Source: Mariannaea sp. PMI_226
Taxonomy: Eukaryota > Ascomycota > Sordariomycetes > Hypocreales > Nectriaceae
Assembly (NCBI GenBank): GCA_024336345.1
Contig: JANFOG010000008.1
Coordinates: forward strand, 2,046,001-2,110,000
Reading direction: 5' to 3'
DNA: 64,000 bases
The notes under the pieces were generated by a model. The model saw nothing but the letters and a program-made list of their open reading frames with translations, had not been told where the DNA came from and made no database searches. Each line of letters starts with the position of its first letter. Positions within the stretch are counted from its first letter, which is position 1. The position numbers and the translations under genes are program-made. Shown here piece after piece: positions 24,610-35,900 of the stretch.

Positions 24610-26598
24610 TCAAAAGTCAACTCCCACATCGTGAACGTTACTACTATTCCTAATATCTGTCCATCCTATGCCCAACGACGTGAGACATAAGCATGCCGAC
24701 ATTGCAATTAAGAGATGAAACACCGCCGAAACACCTTTGACATATGCAATTAAGACCTTTGAAATGCTCTCACTTGGGACTACTTTTCCAACACCAGCTG
24801 CGCCAGCGTGAATGATTTTATCGACATCTAGCTCTGGAACGCGGGTCAACAGCTCGCTCCTAAGCTTGCTATTAAATACCGATGTCGCGGCGCTAATAAA
24901 TACGGAACCTCCAAGGGTTTGGAAGAAGAGGAGCGTGGAAGTGGCAAGTGGCGTCAATACGGGCTGACAGTCTGCTTGCAGCGCGATGATGGGCATTTGA
25001 ATGCCCACTCCACGACCCAACCCCAGTATGACCTGGTATCCAGCCCATTTAGGTGTACTGGATTCGAGGGAGAGCGTTGACAAAAGGTAGTTTCCAATGA
25101 CAGTGACCACTGCACCAGCAAGCATGACAGGGAGGTAATAGCCAATCTTCTGAACTGGAAGCTGTCAGATATTGCCAGTCAGGAATATTGGGTGAGGCTA
25201 CTTACCAAGTACCCCAGACAATGCCGATCCAATGAGCTGGCTTATGATCACTGGAAGAGTGCTCACGCCGCTGTTGAATGGCGTCATGCCTCGGACGGAT
25301 TGAAAATAAATCGCCAGGTAGTACGATGTCCCCAGCATTGTTGCAAACAGAAACATGGCACATAAGCAAGACGTCCACACTACTCTCCTCTTAATAAGAA
25401 ACAAAGGAATCATGGCCTGATTGCCAACACGATACTCCCAGATTACGAAGACCATGAACGCCGAGCCTCCGCCGCAAAGGAGCCCGATCACGGTGGCTGA
25501 ATTCCAGGGAAACTTGCTACCGCCCACTTGGAAAGCGAGAAAGAATAAAACGGCAAATGGTATGAATAGGCAGAATCCAGCAAGGTCCAGCTGCGAGATA
25601 CGGAAGCGTTCAGGGGCCTCTCCTTGCTGAGAGCGATGATCGGGAATCTTGACGATCAGGATGATAGCAGCGCATACTGCACCGATTGGAAGGTTGATTA
25701 GGAAACCTATAGACAGGAAATCAGCAACCAACGCCGCATGGCGCGAGAATAGGAGCATATAACTGACACCATCGCCAGGTCGAATACTCTGTAAGCGCGC
25801 CTCCTATCAAGGGCCCTGAGACTAGGCCCACTTGACAAATGCCCATTATGATTCCCAAAGCAACTGGTCGTTTGTTGAGTGGTATTGAGGCTGCGACTAT
25901 CGTAAAAGCTCCATTTTGAATGCCAGAGGTGCCAATGCCTGCAATGGCTCGGCCGACAATGAACATAGCTGATGACACTGCCAGACCGCTGATCAAGGAT
26001 CCAATCTCGAAAACAAGAAAGAACACCAAAAACGTCGACTATCACCGATAAACTTTAGTCCAGGTTGCGCATAAGATAGTAAGCTTATACCTTCGCATGA
26101 AAATGGGTATAGAATTTGCCAGATAAGGGTTGTAGTGCAGCACTGTTTAGTACAAGTAAGCCTGTGCATAACCTGATAAATGAATGATAAGTTAAAGCAA
26201 GCGAACCAACCTGCACAAATTGTACGCGCTGCTGTACCAGCCAATGTCAATGAGTGAGTGGAAATCTGTTGTGATTCGCGGTATGGCCTAGCAAAGTCAG
26301 AGTCGTCGGAGGAAGGCTGTAGCATGCATACCGTAACAAAGATGGATACATCGAGAAGCATCAGGAAGCAGACAACAGTAAGACAGGTCATCACACCGAC
26401 GAGCTCCCATCCAGAAATACATTCTATATCGTGTCGAGTAGCAATGCTCCTTTGTTCATCAGTTGTCCTGAATGGTGAGTCATCTTTGAGTGGTTTCTGA
26501 TCTAGGCTCATAGACAGGTTTTCAGAGACCTCGTTTGGACAGCCTCGTAGTACGTGAGCTTGACTTGAAGAAGCCCCTTGAGCCAATTCGGTCTGCAT
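24610..26598 (-). CDS. MFS drug/metabolite exporter, DHA2 (14-helix) type
   Basis: The six exons, 26598-26332, 26287-26211, 26142-26091, 26038-25768, 25706-25206 and 25154-24610, give 570 aa. A hydrophilic N-terminal tail of about 65 residues precedes the helices. The DVSIFVT and AIPRIT stretch in the first helix and loop, WYSSAYNLC, LSGKFY, GRAIAGIGTSGIQNG and STWRWCFLINLPIGA are hallmarks of fungal DHA2 efflux pumps. About 14 hydrophobic segments are expected. It should sit in the plasma membrane and use proton antiport. It is the last gene of the cluster on the right and a natural exporter or self-protection gene for the product. The start at 26598 is the first ATG of the frame, and the length is normal for the family. 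Confidence 0.92.
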
Positions 26599-27638
26599 AA
26601 TCACTTACACTATCGGTTGTTCTCAAACTAGAAAAACAACATGCTCCTGGATTGCAACCATACCAAGCTCATTTTATAACGGAACTGGTTGTTATGGAAC
26701 CCCTGTGGCGTAATCCTTCAAAGCGATGTCACGAGAGGGGCATCATGAGGCCTGCAGAGAAGCCGAGGGAGCTACTGGGCGATCACTTCAGCACAGATGG
26801 TGAAACCTCTTAGTGGCTTAATCGGGAACAATAGGACCTTGGGTCGGATTTCAAAACATATAGCCCAAGTCTCGGTTAGGTTTATGACTATTATTTGCAC
26901 TGTTCACCGCTCTTCCTGAAGTGATACACGGCCCCCATAGCCTCGGTCTGACAGATGAACTTGGTAGGGGGAAGCGCTAGGACATGAGGTTTCGAAGGCA
27001 GAATTCATGATAAATCCGATATCAGATAGGCATGCAGAAAATCGCCATTTTTTGAGATCCACACTGTCTGGCGGCTTCTCGGCATAGGACTGTTTCGATA
27101 TACTGAACACACAATAGATACGCGATCCACCGAAATTAATGAACCTGAGATCTTTGCTCAAGCCACATTTCCGTTAAAGCAATCTTACTCTCATTTTTAT
27201 CACTGCGGCCAGACAGCAGTTCTTTCCTCTTTATCTTTCAGGTTCTAGTTCAGTCTCACCCGCAACGGTCGTTCAAGACGTCATCTGATTTCACGTAAAG
27301 GTCTTGTGCAATGACTGTGTATAGCAATGACTGTGCATAGCAACGACTCCTCTTTGCGAAAATACGGTAAACTTGACTGGCTCCTGACCAAATAGCTATT
27401 AAATGGGCTTCCTCACCAGATGCATGGCTACTGTCCCGATTATTTCCAGTAACTATCTCATGTGCTGTATAAATGCAGAGATCAACAGTTTGTGACACTC
27501 TTTAGAAAAGTGCTTAACGATAACATGCCCTCCTCAGAGTTCCCGTTTAGACAAAGCCCCCCCAAACCACACCTCGGCATATCATGCTATTGGAATGATT
27601 ACAAGTCGATAATCTTTGCTGGTTCTATTCCGAGTTCG
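26599..27638. other. Intergenic stretch, right border of the cluster
   Basis: This 1.04 kb contains only short open frames without recognisable domains. I take it as the likely right edge of the biosynthetic cluster. Confidence 0.45.
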
Positions 27639-28043
27639 TTAGCTGGAGGCAAAATGAAATTTCATCAGCACTATTCCCTTACTGAAGATGAATATAGCAA
27701 TGGCTGGTTTGCCGCCTCCATTGATAACCTGGACCTCGAAATCGTTTGTCGTACAAGAGTGTTGAAATTCATTGGACCTGACCATGTAGACTTTCCAGCT
27801 GAAGGTAATTGTGTTTGAATCATAGCCGACGATTTGGTATGCGACGGAGCCTTCTATCTGCTTGCCGATGCGTCCCCCATGAATGCGCCACATGCCGCAT
27901 TCCCCCGCCAGGATCTCCTGCGGAGGCCGGGCTTCACAAGCATCCGTCCATTCGCCGCGGGTAAGATTCGGGGAATCCGGGAGCAGGTTGAGCTCTTCGT
28001 TGGATTGGTTCAGAACAACGACCAGGAGTTCCCCAGAAGACAT
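27639..28043 (-). CDS. Small beta-rich protein, distantly aegerolysin-like
   Basis: A single 134-codon frame starts MSSGELL. It has no signal peptide. The layout is a hydrophobic VVVLNQS strand, then LTRGEW, a proline plus IL-x-GE-x-GMW segment, IEGSVAYQI, ITFSW and a C-terminal GGGKPAIAIF strand. This spacing resembles small fungal and bacterial beta-sandwich proteins with W...P..I..G...W....EG.V.Y patterns, some of which belong to or resemble the aegerolysin group of lipid-binding proteins. I see no membrane segment and no partner gene of the MACPF type nearby, so pore formation should not be assumed. The start context ATGTCTTCT is plausible. Whether the gene is expressed, and whether the last 15 residues are read as shown, is open. 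Confidence 0.5.
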   Translation of the reverse strand: MSSGELLVVVLNQSNEELNLLPDSPNLTRGEWTDACEARPPQEILAGECGMWRIHGGRIGKQIEGSVAYQIVGYDSNTITFSWKVYMVRSNEFQHSCTTNDFEVQVINGGGKPAIAIFIFSKGIVLMKFHFASS

Positions 28044-29328
28044 GCTTGCGTGATGTCAATGTAATTATTTTTTTTTTAATCCCCTTGTGTCTTTTTGGTG
28101 TCTCCTTGGGTCTGATCGACGAGAAATAAAGTTGAGAACAAGAATAAAAAGAATAGAGATTGAAAGAGGCTTGAAATCGCAAAGTTCAGGTGGCATCCAT
28201 CACCCTTTATTAATGGACGAAATAGAAGTAAACTAGCGGAACTGGTTAGTACACCACCTGTCAGAGGTGGCATGATCACACCTTTTTTTTCAGAGACAGA
28301 TGCGGAAAAGAGAGTTTTGGCTGTCTCTCTCTCTCCATCTCTGTGTTCGGGCGGACATGCCAGCATCGCCAGGCCTCCAATTTGCGACCATTCCATGTGG
28401 CTGTTTTTGGGCCACGAGAGAGTTCACCGAGGCGCATGTTCTAGACCTGTTCGGCCAACAATTACCCAAATGTGGTTACGAGGAACAAAGTATGGAGTCA
28501 TAATGAGGTCATCAAAAAAGGTGGTATAAATTAACATCTTTCGCAGTTCTTGGCTCAAAGCAATTGTACGTCAGCGACTTGTAGTCCGACCTTGTCTCAC
28601 ACAAAGACTCTCTCTTCGTGAGGAGGAATTTGAGCATTAGGATATATCTCGACATATAGCTGTAAGCTATCATATCACTTAGCCCAGCTCCCATGGCAAT
28701 AACTTCCATTGTCTATGAAGCCCTACTATAACCATCGCTATTTTCATTTGTCTTGTTTTCTCTTTCCTGTCCAGTGCTATTTGATGTTACTCCACGCCCT
28801 TAATCTTCGGGTTCAGAAATCTTCTCTAATCATATACAGAAGCATCTTGTCAAAACAAAGTAGTAACAAAGGTTTTGAAGCACAATTTTGCAAATAAATT
28901 TACTTAGCCACGCGCTTGCTATTCTTTTTCATATTTCATTTTAGCACTCCTCGTCTGCGCATTTTACACCTATGCCCAAGCCACGAAGAAGCGTAGCTTG
29001 GGGCTCAGCTCGGGCCACAAACAGCTCCCAGGCGGGTGGCCGGATGAGTGAAACTGCGCCACAAGTTGAGCCCGGATGAGTCATCGGAGCTAACATAGAA
29101 TAGGGGCAGATTCATTGAAACTGGGCAGAGGAGATTCTGTGAGAGCTGAGCAAACTGTCTGGGAATCTTCAATGACATGTATATAAATCTTCAAGGCCAA
29201 GCTTGGTGAGATGCATTCATTACCAGGCCATAGTCTATCTCTGCCAGCTAATAATTTATTACAGCAGCAGACCTCTCCTTATCAAACTTAATACACAGCA
29301 CCACCCGGTATAGACAACCTCAAGATCA
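28044..29328. other. Intergenic stretch with TATA box of the following gene
   Basis: TATATAAA at about 29180-29187 lies about 142 bp before the ATG of the metallo-beta-lactamase gene. The remainder has no supported gene. Confidence 0.5.
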
Positions 29329-30321
29329 ATGGCGAGGCCAGCCTTCGCAACACCACTTCCTCAGTCCTCAAGATCCGAGGTTCTGCAATGGCGCTTCCCG
29401 AAACCTTACAGCCACTATGTGCTGACGGGCAAATCCCGCGCCGCGTGGTACACCTCCTTCGTGATCCCTCAGCTCAATCTTCTGCTCGATGCAGGGGTCT
29501 GTGTCAACAAGCTACGGCCCAAGCACGTCTTTCTCACCCACGGTCATAGCGATCACACTCTTCAATCACCTTCATTTGTCAAGCGTGAAGACCCTCCAGA
29601 TGTGTTTTGTCCCGCCGAGATGAGCAAAGTGTTTGACGATTTTATTCTTGCCAATACCATGCTTAACCTTGGCGGGCTAATACAACCCAGTGATGCTGAG
29701 CAGACGGACCCTGCCACCAAACATGAAAACGGTCATGGTGGTACGGAACTTACTCGGAATGAATGGCTCAACACTCACATTACACATCCCGTGCGACACG
29801 GCGATGTGGTACCTCTAAGAAGAGTGAAGGACATGACCGCCACCGTCTTCAACTGCGATCACTCGGTTCCCTGCGTGGGGTACGTTTTCAGCATCACATC
29901 CAATCGCCTCAAACCAGAATACAGCTCCTTAACGGGACCTGAGATCAAAGCACTTCGACAATCCGGCACCGAAATTACCAAAGCCCATTCTACGCCCGTC
30001 TTCGCCTTCCTGGGAGACACGACCGCTGCTACCTTGGCCGCAGAGCCAGAGTGGTTGCGAGAGGGGATCCCAGTGGTCATTACAGAATGCAGCTTTCTCG
30101 GCGATGAGCACAGAGAGCAAGCCGATAAAACGAAGCACACAATCTGGAGCGATTTGGAAAAAGTGATTCGAAAGTGGCCGCGCACAACCTTTGTGCTCAC
30201 GCATTTCAGCCTCCGGTACAAAGATGAAGATATTAGGCGTTTCTTTTCAGAATTGGACAGCCCGCCAGCAAATATAGTTGTTTGGGTGGATGGAGAAGTT
30301 AGTTCTGTAGAAAGTGTATGA
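29329..30321 (+). CDS. Metallo-beta-lactamase fold protein, RNase Z-like
   Basis: A single-exon gene of 330 aa. The metal motif HGHSDH follows LLLDAGVCVNKLRPKHVFL. A second His/Asp set lies in NCDHSVPCVGY and FLGDTT, then ITECSF and the late His in THFSLRY, which is characteristic of RNase Z-type proteins. The order fits a short (ELAC1-like) member. Family members cleave the 3' trailer of tRNA precursors, but fungi usually have a long form for that job, so this short paralogue may act on another phosphodiester. No targeting signal is clear. A TATA box lies 142 bp upstream. The full set of metal ligands seems present. Confidence 0.85.
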   Translation: MARPAFATPLPQSSRSEVLQWRFPKPYSHYVLTGKSRAAWYTSFVIPQLNLLLDAGVCVNKLRPKHVFLTHGHSDHTLQSPSFVKREDPPDVFCPAEMSKVFDDFILANTMLNLGGLIQPSDAEQTDPATKHENGHGGTELTRNEWLNTHITHPVRHGDVVPLRRVKDMTATVFNCDHSVPCVGYVFSITSNRLKPEYSSLTGPEIKALRQSGTEITKAHSTPVFAFLGDTTAATLAAEPEWLREGIPVVITECSFLGDEHREQADKTKHTIWSDLEKVIRKWPRTTFVLTHFSLRYKDEDIRRFFSELDSPPANIVVWVDGEVSSVESV

Positions 30322-30605
30322 CCACCGCCATTGAATCACAACCAAGCTGTGGGCTCAGTCAGGACAATAGGTGGTGGATGTACGGATATAGAATAGACAA
30401 TCTGTTTGGCATGGCGACTTGGCGATTATCCCGCTTGAAATCCGTCAAAGGGTTATAGAAGGAAAACGAAAAAGGGAATAGATCGCGCTTTTTTAACTTT
30501 TAAATACAAAAAGTAGCCGTCTGGCTGGACTACTTAAATCACAATCTATAAACTACATCTACTTCACATCATTATACATAGTCTAGTTCAAGTCGAGCAT
30601 CGCAG

Positions 30606-32504
30606 TTACATAATAAAAGCCATGGCCCAGATAGCGCACATCACCAAAGACAGAGTGCTGAAACTGACGGGTCGTTCAGCGGCACTTTTGTCTGAGCTAC
30701 CATCTGCCTTGTGTCCCTTCCCATCCACTCCCTTATTGTTTCTGATATCATCTCGGCTCTGGTTGAAACAAGGCACCCAGGTGTCCCATGCCTCCAAAAA
30801 CAAGTCCAGGCCCTGATCCATAGGCGTCTTCTTTTCGATGCTGCCTTTCTCATAACTTGCTACCGAGAGATCCTCGACATGCACAGCGCCGGCGTACACG
30901 AGGCCGAACACATCCGTTCCGTTGACAACTTGGTTGCAGGCAGGCACTTTCTTGGTTATGTTTCGGTTCGACGCACCAGATGTTGTCTCTTGACTAGCCA
31001 CCGAAAAGGATCGCCAGGGATCAAACTCGCCGTTGGTGAACATGACATTGCTGGCCTTCATGTCCCATCCACCAAGGGCCAGCAGATAGCTATCATTGAG
31101 CGTTGGCGGGAAGCTAGAGGACGCAAATGTCGAAAAGGTATTTCCTTCAAGGTCAATATCATGGTAGGCCGTTACGTTGTAGTATTTGCTAATCACGTGC
31201 GGTTTCAATGAGGTATTCGAGGCCTGGTAGAATCCCATCTCATCCACTGTCTGCCATGACCAGCTCTGGCCATCGACCGTCTCGGTGAATGTTGAGTCAC
31301 TTCCCCCTGGCACCGTCTCATACCACTTATTAAATGCCGTCTTGCCGTTAGTAATACCATAGAGCATTGCCGCAAAGGCGAGGGCATTGCCATTGTCACC
31401 ATTGGATGCTGCGATACCATCCTTCGATGGCTTGGAATCCCCCCTATTGGCAAAAACCACAGAAGTTCGGTCTGCAACCGTTTTGGCTTTATCATAGCCT
31501 TTGATAAAGGTCTTTACATTGAAACTCTCCATGGCATCGCAGAAGAACTGAGTGGTGTGAGTAGGACCAAAGCTCTGGAAAAAGCTGTCGAATGAGAGAG
31601 CATATGTCAAATTCGATCCAAGGTCATAAGGTGTAGATTGAAAAGCCTCATCCAACGTGTCGTATGTAGCGTAATCATTGGTGGCGAGGTAGGTACCGGC
31701 GTAAATAGTTCGGATGTCTCGCTGCGAGCCGGAGGTTAAAGTGTCGTCAACATATTTAATAGCAGCTTCGATATCATTCGTACAGTTCTGAGGTATAGAA
31801 CGCACAATGGGATTATAATAGATGGACCCATCGGTTTGAGTCTCTACTGGAGCGCTTGAGGACCAAGAAGCATAGATTACTTCTGGGTGCTTGAGTCGCA
31901 TCCACGCCGCACGCATTCCAGGATAAGATCCACCAACAAATATCCAGGGAGTGTGATATGGGTCCAGCTTCTCTGTACTCTCGATAATTTTATTTTGGGC
32001 CAGCTTTGTTTGGTTAAAGTTGTTTGCGAAATAAGCCACATCCTCAAGCGCTTGATCGGCAGTCAAATATTTATATCCAGATGCGCCGTCCATTGGTAGG
32101 CCAGATGTGTCATCCATGGGGACAGGCCTGCTGTAGCCATAGTAGCGATGCTCCCAGCCGACAACCAACCCGTTGAGCTTCTCAGCAAGCCGCATTGGAG
32201 CGCTGGTGACAGTAAATTCGGCAAGATAGTCTGCGACATAATCGGGAGAGGCACCACTTTCGCCAAAGTCGAAGAGAATGACGGGTCCACCTGGTTGGTA
32301 GTAGGTATCGTTGACAAAGTAACGATTGGAGTATGTTTTCTTGTTGGAGGCGTCGAAATGATCCACGAGCATGGGGAATTTGTAGGCGGGAACCTCTGGG
32401 TACTTGGTAGCTGCGTCTGCACGTCTTCTGTAGCTCCGCAAGTTGATTTTCACTCCCAACGCTGAGCTGGCGAGCAGCGTGGAAGCAAGCAGTGACAACT
32501 TCAT
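30606..32504 (-). CDS. Secreted serine peptidase, family S28, probably GPI-anchored
   Basis: A single exon of 632 aa. The signal peptide MKLSLLASTLLASSALG is followed by a short basic stretch. The nucleophile is in GGSYPG (Ser193), after GWEHRYYG, which is typical for S28. Asp lies in NGEFDPW and His in AGAVHVEDL, so the triad is complete. Many N-x-S/T sites fit a glycoprotein. The C-terminus has a Ser-rich spacer and a final hydrophobic helix ending IWAMAFIM, as in GPI-anchored proteins. S28 enzymes cleave after proline or remove dipeptides; fungal members work in acidic surroundings. It lies tail to tail with the RNase Z-like gene. It is unrelated to the polyketide cluster as far as the sequence shows. 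Confidence 0.93.
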   Translation of the reverse strand: MKLSLLASTLLASSALGVKINLRSYRRRADAATKYPEVPAYKFPMLVDHFDASNKKTYSNRYFVNDTYYQPGGPVILFDFGESGASPDYVADYLAEFTVTSAPMRLAEKLNGLVVGWEHRYYGYSRPVPMDDTSGLPMDGASGYKYLTADQALEDVAYFANNFNQTKLAQNKIIESTEKLDPYHTPWIFVGGSYPGMRAAWMRLKHPEVIYASWSSSAPVETQTDGSIYYNPIVRSIPQNCTNDIEAAIKYVDDTLTSGSQRDIRTIYAGTYLATNDYATYDTLDEAFQSTPYDLGSNLTYALSFDSFFQSFGPTHTTQFFCDAMESFNVKTFIKGYDKAKTVADRTSVVFANRGDSKPSKDGIAASNGDNGNALAFAAMLYGITNGKTAFNKWYETVPGGSDSTFTETVDGQSWSWQTVDEMGFYQASNTSLKPHVISKYYNVTAYHDIDLEGNTFSTFASSSFPPTLNDSYLLALGGWDMKASNVMFTNGEFDPWRSFSVASQETTSGASNRNITKKVPACNQVVNGTDVFGLVYAGAVHVEDLSVASYEKGSIEKKTPMDQGLDLFLEAWDTWVPCFNQSRDDIRNNKGVDGKGHKADGSSDKSAAERPVSFSTLSLVMCAIWAMAFIM

Positions 32505-35500
32505 TGCTGATGTTGTGCCGCGTAGAAATGCTTCCTGCTGGGAGAAAATCGAGAGAGCACAATAGCTTACCTGAACGGAGCTGTGCTGTACTTTTGTACG
32601 ATGGTCAGGTTGAAGGATAACGTGTTGCAGGCCTCACAATTCATTAAAGCACGACTGGGGGGAGTGGGCTTGCAGTCCACGCCGTTGCTCAAAGGCATCC
32701 TTCAGGCTCTAATGGGCTGTGTCTAACCTCGCACGGGGGGCTGTTCATATCACGCGAAGCAATGCGTCATGCCCAAAAAGGCATACGAACATCGGAGATA
32801 TTTGCTATGCATACATCTCCCTGCCTAACGGAATATGCATTTGGGGACTTCGACAAGTATTCTGCAGATAATGTTTGACCCCTGAGGGACCTTCGATCAA
32901 ATATCGCAGGTCCATAGAACGCCAAGGTGCAAAACCCCCATGCAATCCATCCAAAAGATCCAATGCATCATCCGGTTCTTTACAGTAATTTTGGAAGATA
33001 ACTAAGCGCTAACGGAGAAAGGGGTTTTCGCACGGCACAGCCCATGCTAGAGACGAACGAACGAAAAAGAACAAAGGCATCGAGCTTGTTCCCAGGGATG
33101 TCCTATGGCCCCAGTTCAAGGCTCACAGCCTAGTCAACATGTGGCGGAGCATCTGGTCGAGTTGCGTTAATTTAATAAGGGTCCTCCGAGGTCCTAAACT
33201 CCACTATTGGATTCGATTCGCTTGGCCAGTTGGCGCTGTGCTTTGTCAATTGGCCATGTTTTGGACAGCTCGCTCTCTTATTGGCCCTGATCCCTGTATA
33301 CCACCTCCACGCAGCCACTACAAACTGGGATTAGGCCTTGACCTGCTGTGCCCGACACCCAAGCAGTGGCCAGCTTCAAATCAAGTGAGTCAATCTCATT
33401 CTGGATTTAATTCAAAGGATTCCTAGCGATATAGGGTAGCTCTGGCTGATCAACAGTTTCACTCTTGATAACTTTCTTCCTACACCTCAGCTACAATTTT
33501 TGGGTTGGACAAAGTTGGGTAATAAATTGTCAACCCCAAAGGTTAGGCCTGAAGAAATTTCAGCACAATTTCTCGCCGATATGATAGTGGAGGTCTGCCT
33601 ATCTTGGGGCAGGGGAATGTAGAAATGGCTGGCCGCATTTCAATATTTGGACCATAAATGGAAACAAATACTGCGTCAACGCCTGCAAACTTCCGTACGA
33701 TTGTGGAGATCGTGATAACGTGAGATTCATGCCAGGCTTGAGGCTTCGAAACTTGGTTGCTGATAAATAATATAGTGTATTTACATCTTGGGACTTTGGT
33801 TGCCGTAAATATATCTGTCCCAATAATAACCAGAGATAATCCTCTTGTTAGACTTTGGCCCCCAATGCAAATACTTTACCATCGAGTATTTTCGCCGCCT
33901 ATTCAGGAGGAAGATTTACAAAAGATGACCTCTATATGTCCCTCATATAGATGACTGCCCATTACTTCCTTGAGCTAAATCATAGGAAGAAGTGGAAATC
34001 AGCCAGCCGCGGAGGCCTCTCTGATACATCTGTCATTGGTTGATTCGGCTCCTCGTTGTTCGCGGCTTACGGCGTTAGCTTTTTCTGTCTTCATCTGCCT
34101 TCAATTGGCTTGTAGTGGTACTGTTGGTCAGCTACATTTGACAGCTTTTATATGTCTCGTCTTTGAATCTGCTTAAATACGGGAAGCTGTTGATCGAGTA
34201 AATGAGAATAATCCCCTCTTTCTATTTGTTGATTAGATCAAATTCCTCTGAAATTTCGTCGTTATTCAAGGCGGCCTGGAAGTTACTGATTCTTCAGCTA
34301 AGAATGCTTTCAGATTGTGTCCGTCCAATACAATACCAATGTCAAATCTCAGTGCATATGTATTGGGTGTAGCATTGTCCAGTGCAGATACCTCCCTCAT
34401 TTAATCGATGCGGCCTCAATTCCAATACTACATAAGCACCAAGCCTTTTCTTTTCAACTCCCACATTGAACTGAGAATTGGATATCTTTCATGAAAAGTC
34501 TGGTTTGTGATAAATTTGAAATTGGTCGTGCATGTATATAACTATCCACCCTATGGTTCGAATGCTCGCCTTACACGTTGCTACTGAAAATAAAATGCGA
34601 ACGGTACGCATTGATGTTCATACATTAGATAGAGGCTGGGTCATGGCTAGGGATGGACGAGCGACACCTATGTCACGTCAAATACACTTGCAAGTATACC
34701 TTGCTCTTGTAAACAAAATTTCTAAGAAAGAGGTTATCCTCGAGATGCAGGCTTTTATGATGGGTAGGTGTTCATTAGGTTCTCTTCCTTAATTCAAGTC
34801 TACTTCTTCATTTCTTTTCCCTCCATTTCTAGCGTTGTAGGTGCCGTTGTGTTCAGTATTCAGAAATAAAGCAGTAAATCTAACTTGCACAACCAATTAT
34901 TACCCGAGGTTGGTGGGGGGTCAAAAAGGATATGGACTATACCAGCCTTTGAAGCTACGTAAGCTCAGTCAAGCATTGTCGACAACTAACTAGTTCGATG
35001 TCCAAGCGGAAAACCTGACTCAATGCAGTAATAGCCTTCCAGCGTCACGGGACAAGAAGTTATCTTGGTCGGTAATCTCAGAGGCTAGACTCAGATCGAG
35101 GGAACGAAGCTAGTTTACCACTCCGAAACCTCCTGATCCCTCTCAATGGGTTCACGAACAACAGTGCGTCGCTGCAGAAGCGTCCCAGAGTTCGGATGGC
35201 TAAGCACTGTGGCGCGGAAAAAGAAGGATTTTTTTTTCTTTGAAAAACTGATCTAGTCCATAAAACATCTCCTGAGCGAACAATTGAAGTCGCATTATGT
35301 TGCACGTCGGAATCTAGGCCGTGCTACTGAATCAAAGCGAAATCCAGTAACGCGGTTAAGGTAAAAGATATTATCCGCATCCGCCCACTTGACTGTTGTC
35401 AGCTCCCCAGTCAAACCAGCCCACCAAATATAGTCTATCCAACCAGAACGGAAAAACGCTCAAATACGCATTTTTGTACCTACTTTAGTAACCCGGAAGC

Positions 35501-35900
35501 AGCTTTTTCAGCTTCGTCGCGTATTCATATTCAGAGGGCCAAGAACACTAATTATTCCCAACTCCTCCTTAGAAGTGACAACGCGACCGCTGAGACCGGA
35601 TCTAGCGCGCTGCAGGTCTCTTTAGTTGCGCGCTGTTGTCGCCCAGAATATTGGATTTGATTCTCTTTTTGCGTGTGGTGAACTCGCTAGTTCTGAAGCT
35701 ATTGAAGCAGCTCTGTTTTTGAGGTTAGATCCCCGACCAGACCGGTGGGACCACCATGAGAGCTCAGGTCATCTATCGAATTATAGCATCACCGCTATTT
35801 GTAAAGTCCTGAGCTCTGAGATGTATTAATATGGGGTGTTTCCTGGTTTAAAATTTCTTTGCCAGCAGCAATCATTCATTACAAGTCAATTTGGATCACC
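32505..35900. other. 3.4-kb gene-poor stretch
   Basis: This stretch is mostly AT-rich with short frames on both strands, none with a recognisable domain. It includes the S28 promoter at its left end and the promoter of the surface protein at its right end. I saw no RNA gene and could not recognise a transposon. Confidence 0.5.

Noticed and set aside
24610..26598. Frames in the MFS region as separate small genes
   Set aside because: Six exons join in phase into one 570-aa transporter.
34540..34580. GGTTCGAAT resembling a tRNA B box
   Set aside because: Flanking bases do not pair as a T arm and no acceptor stem or A box fits upstream.
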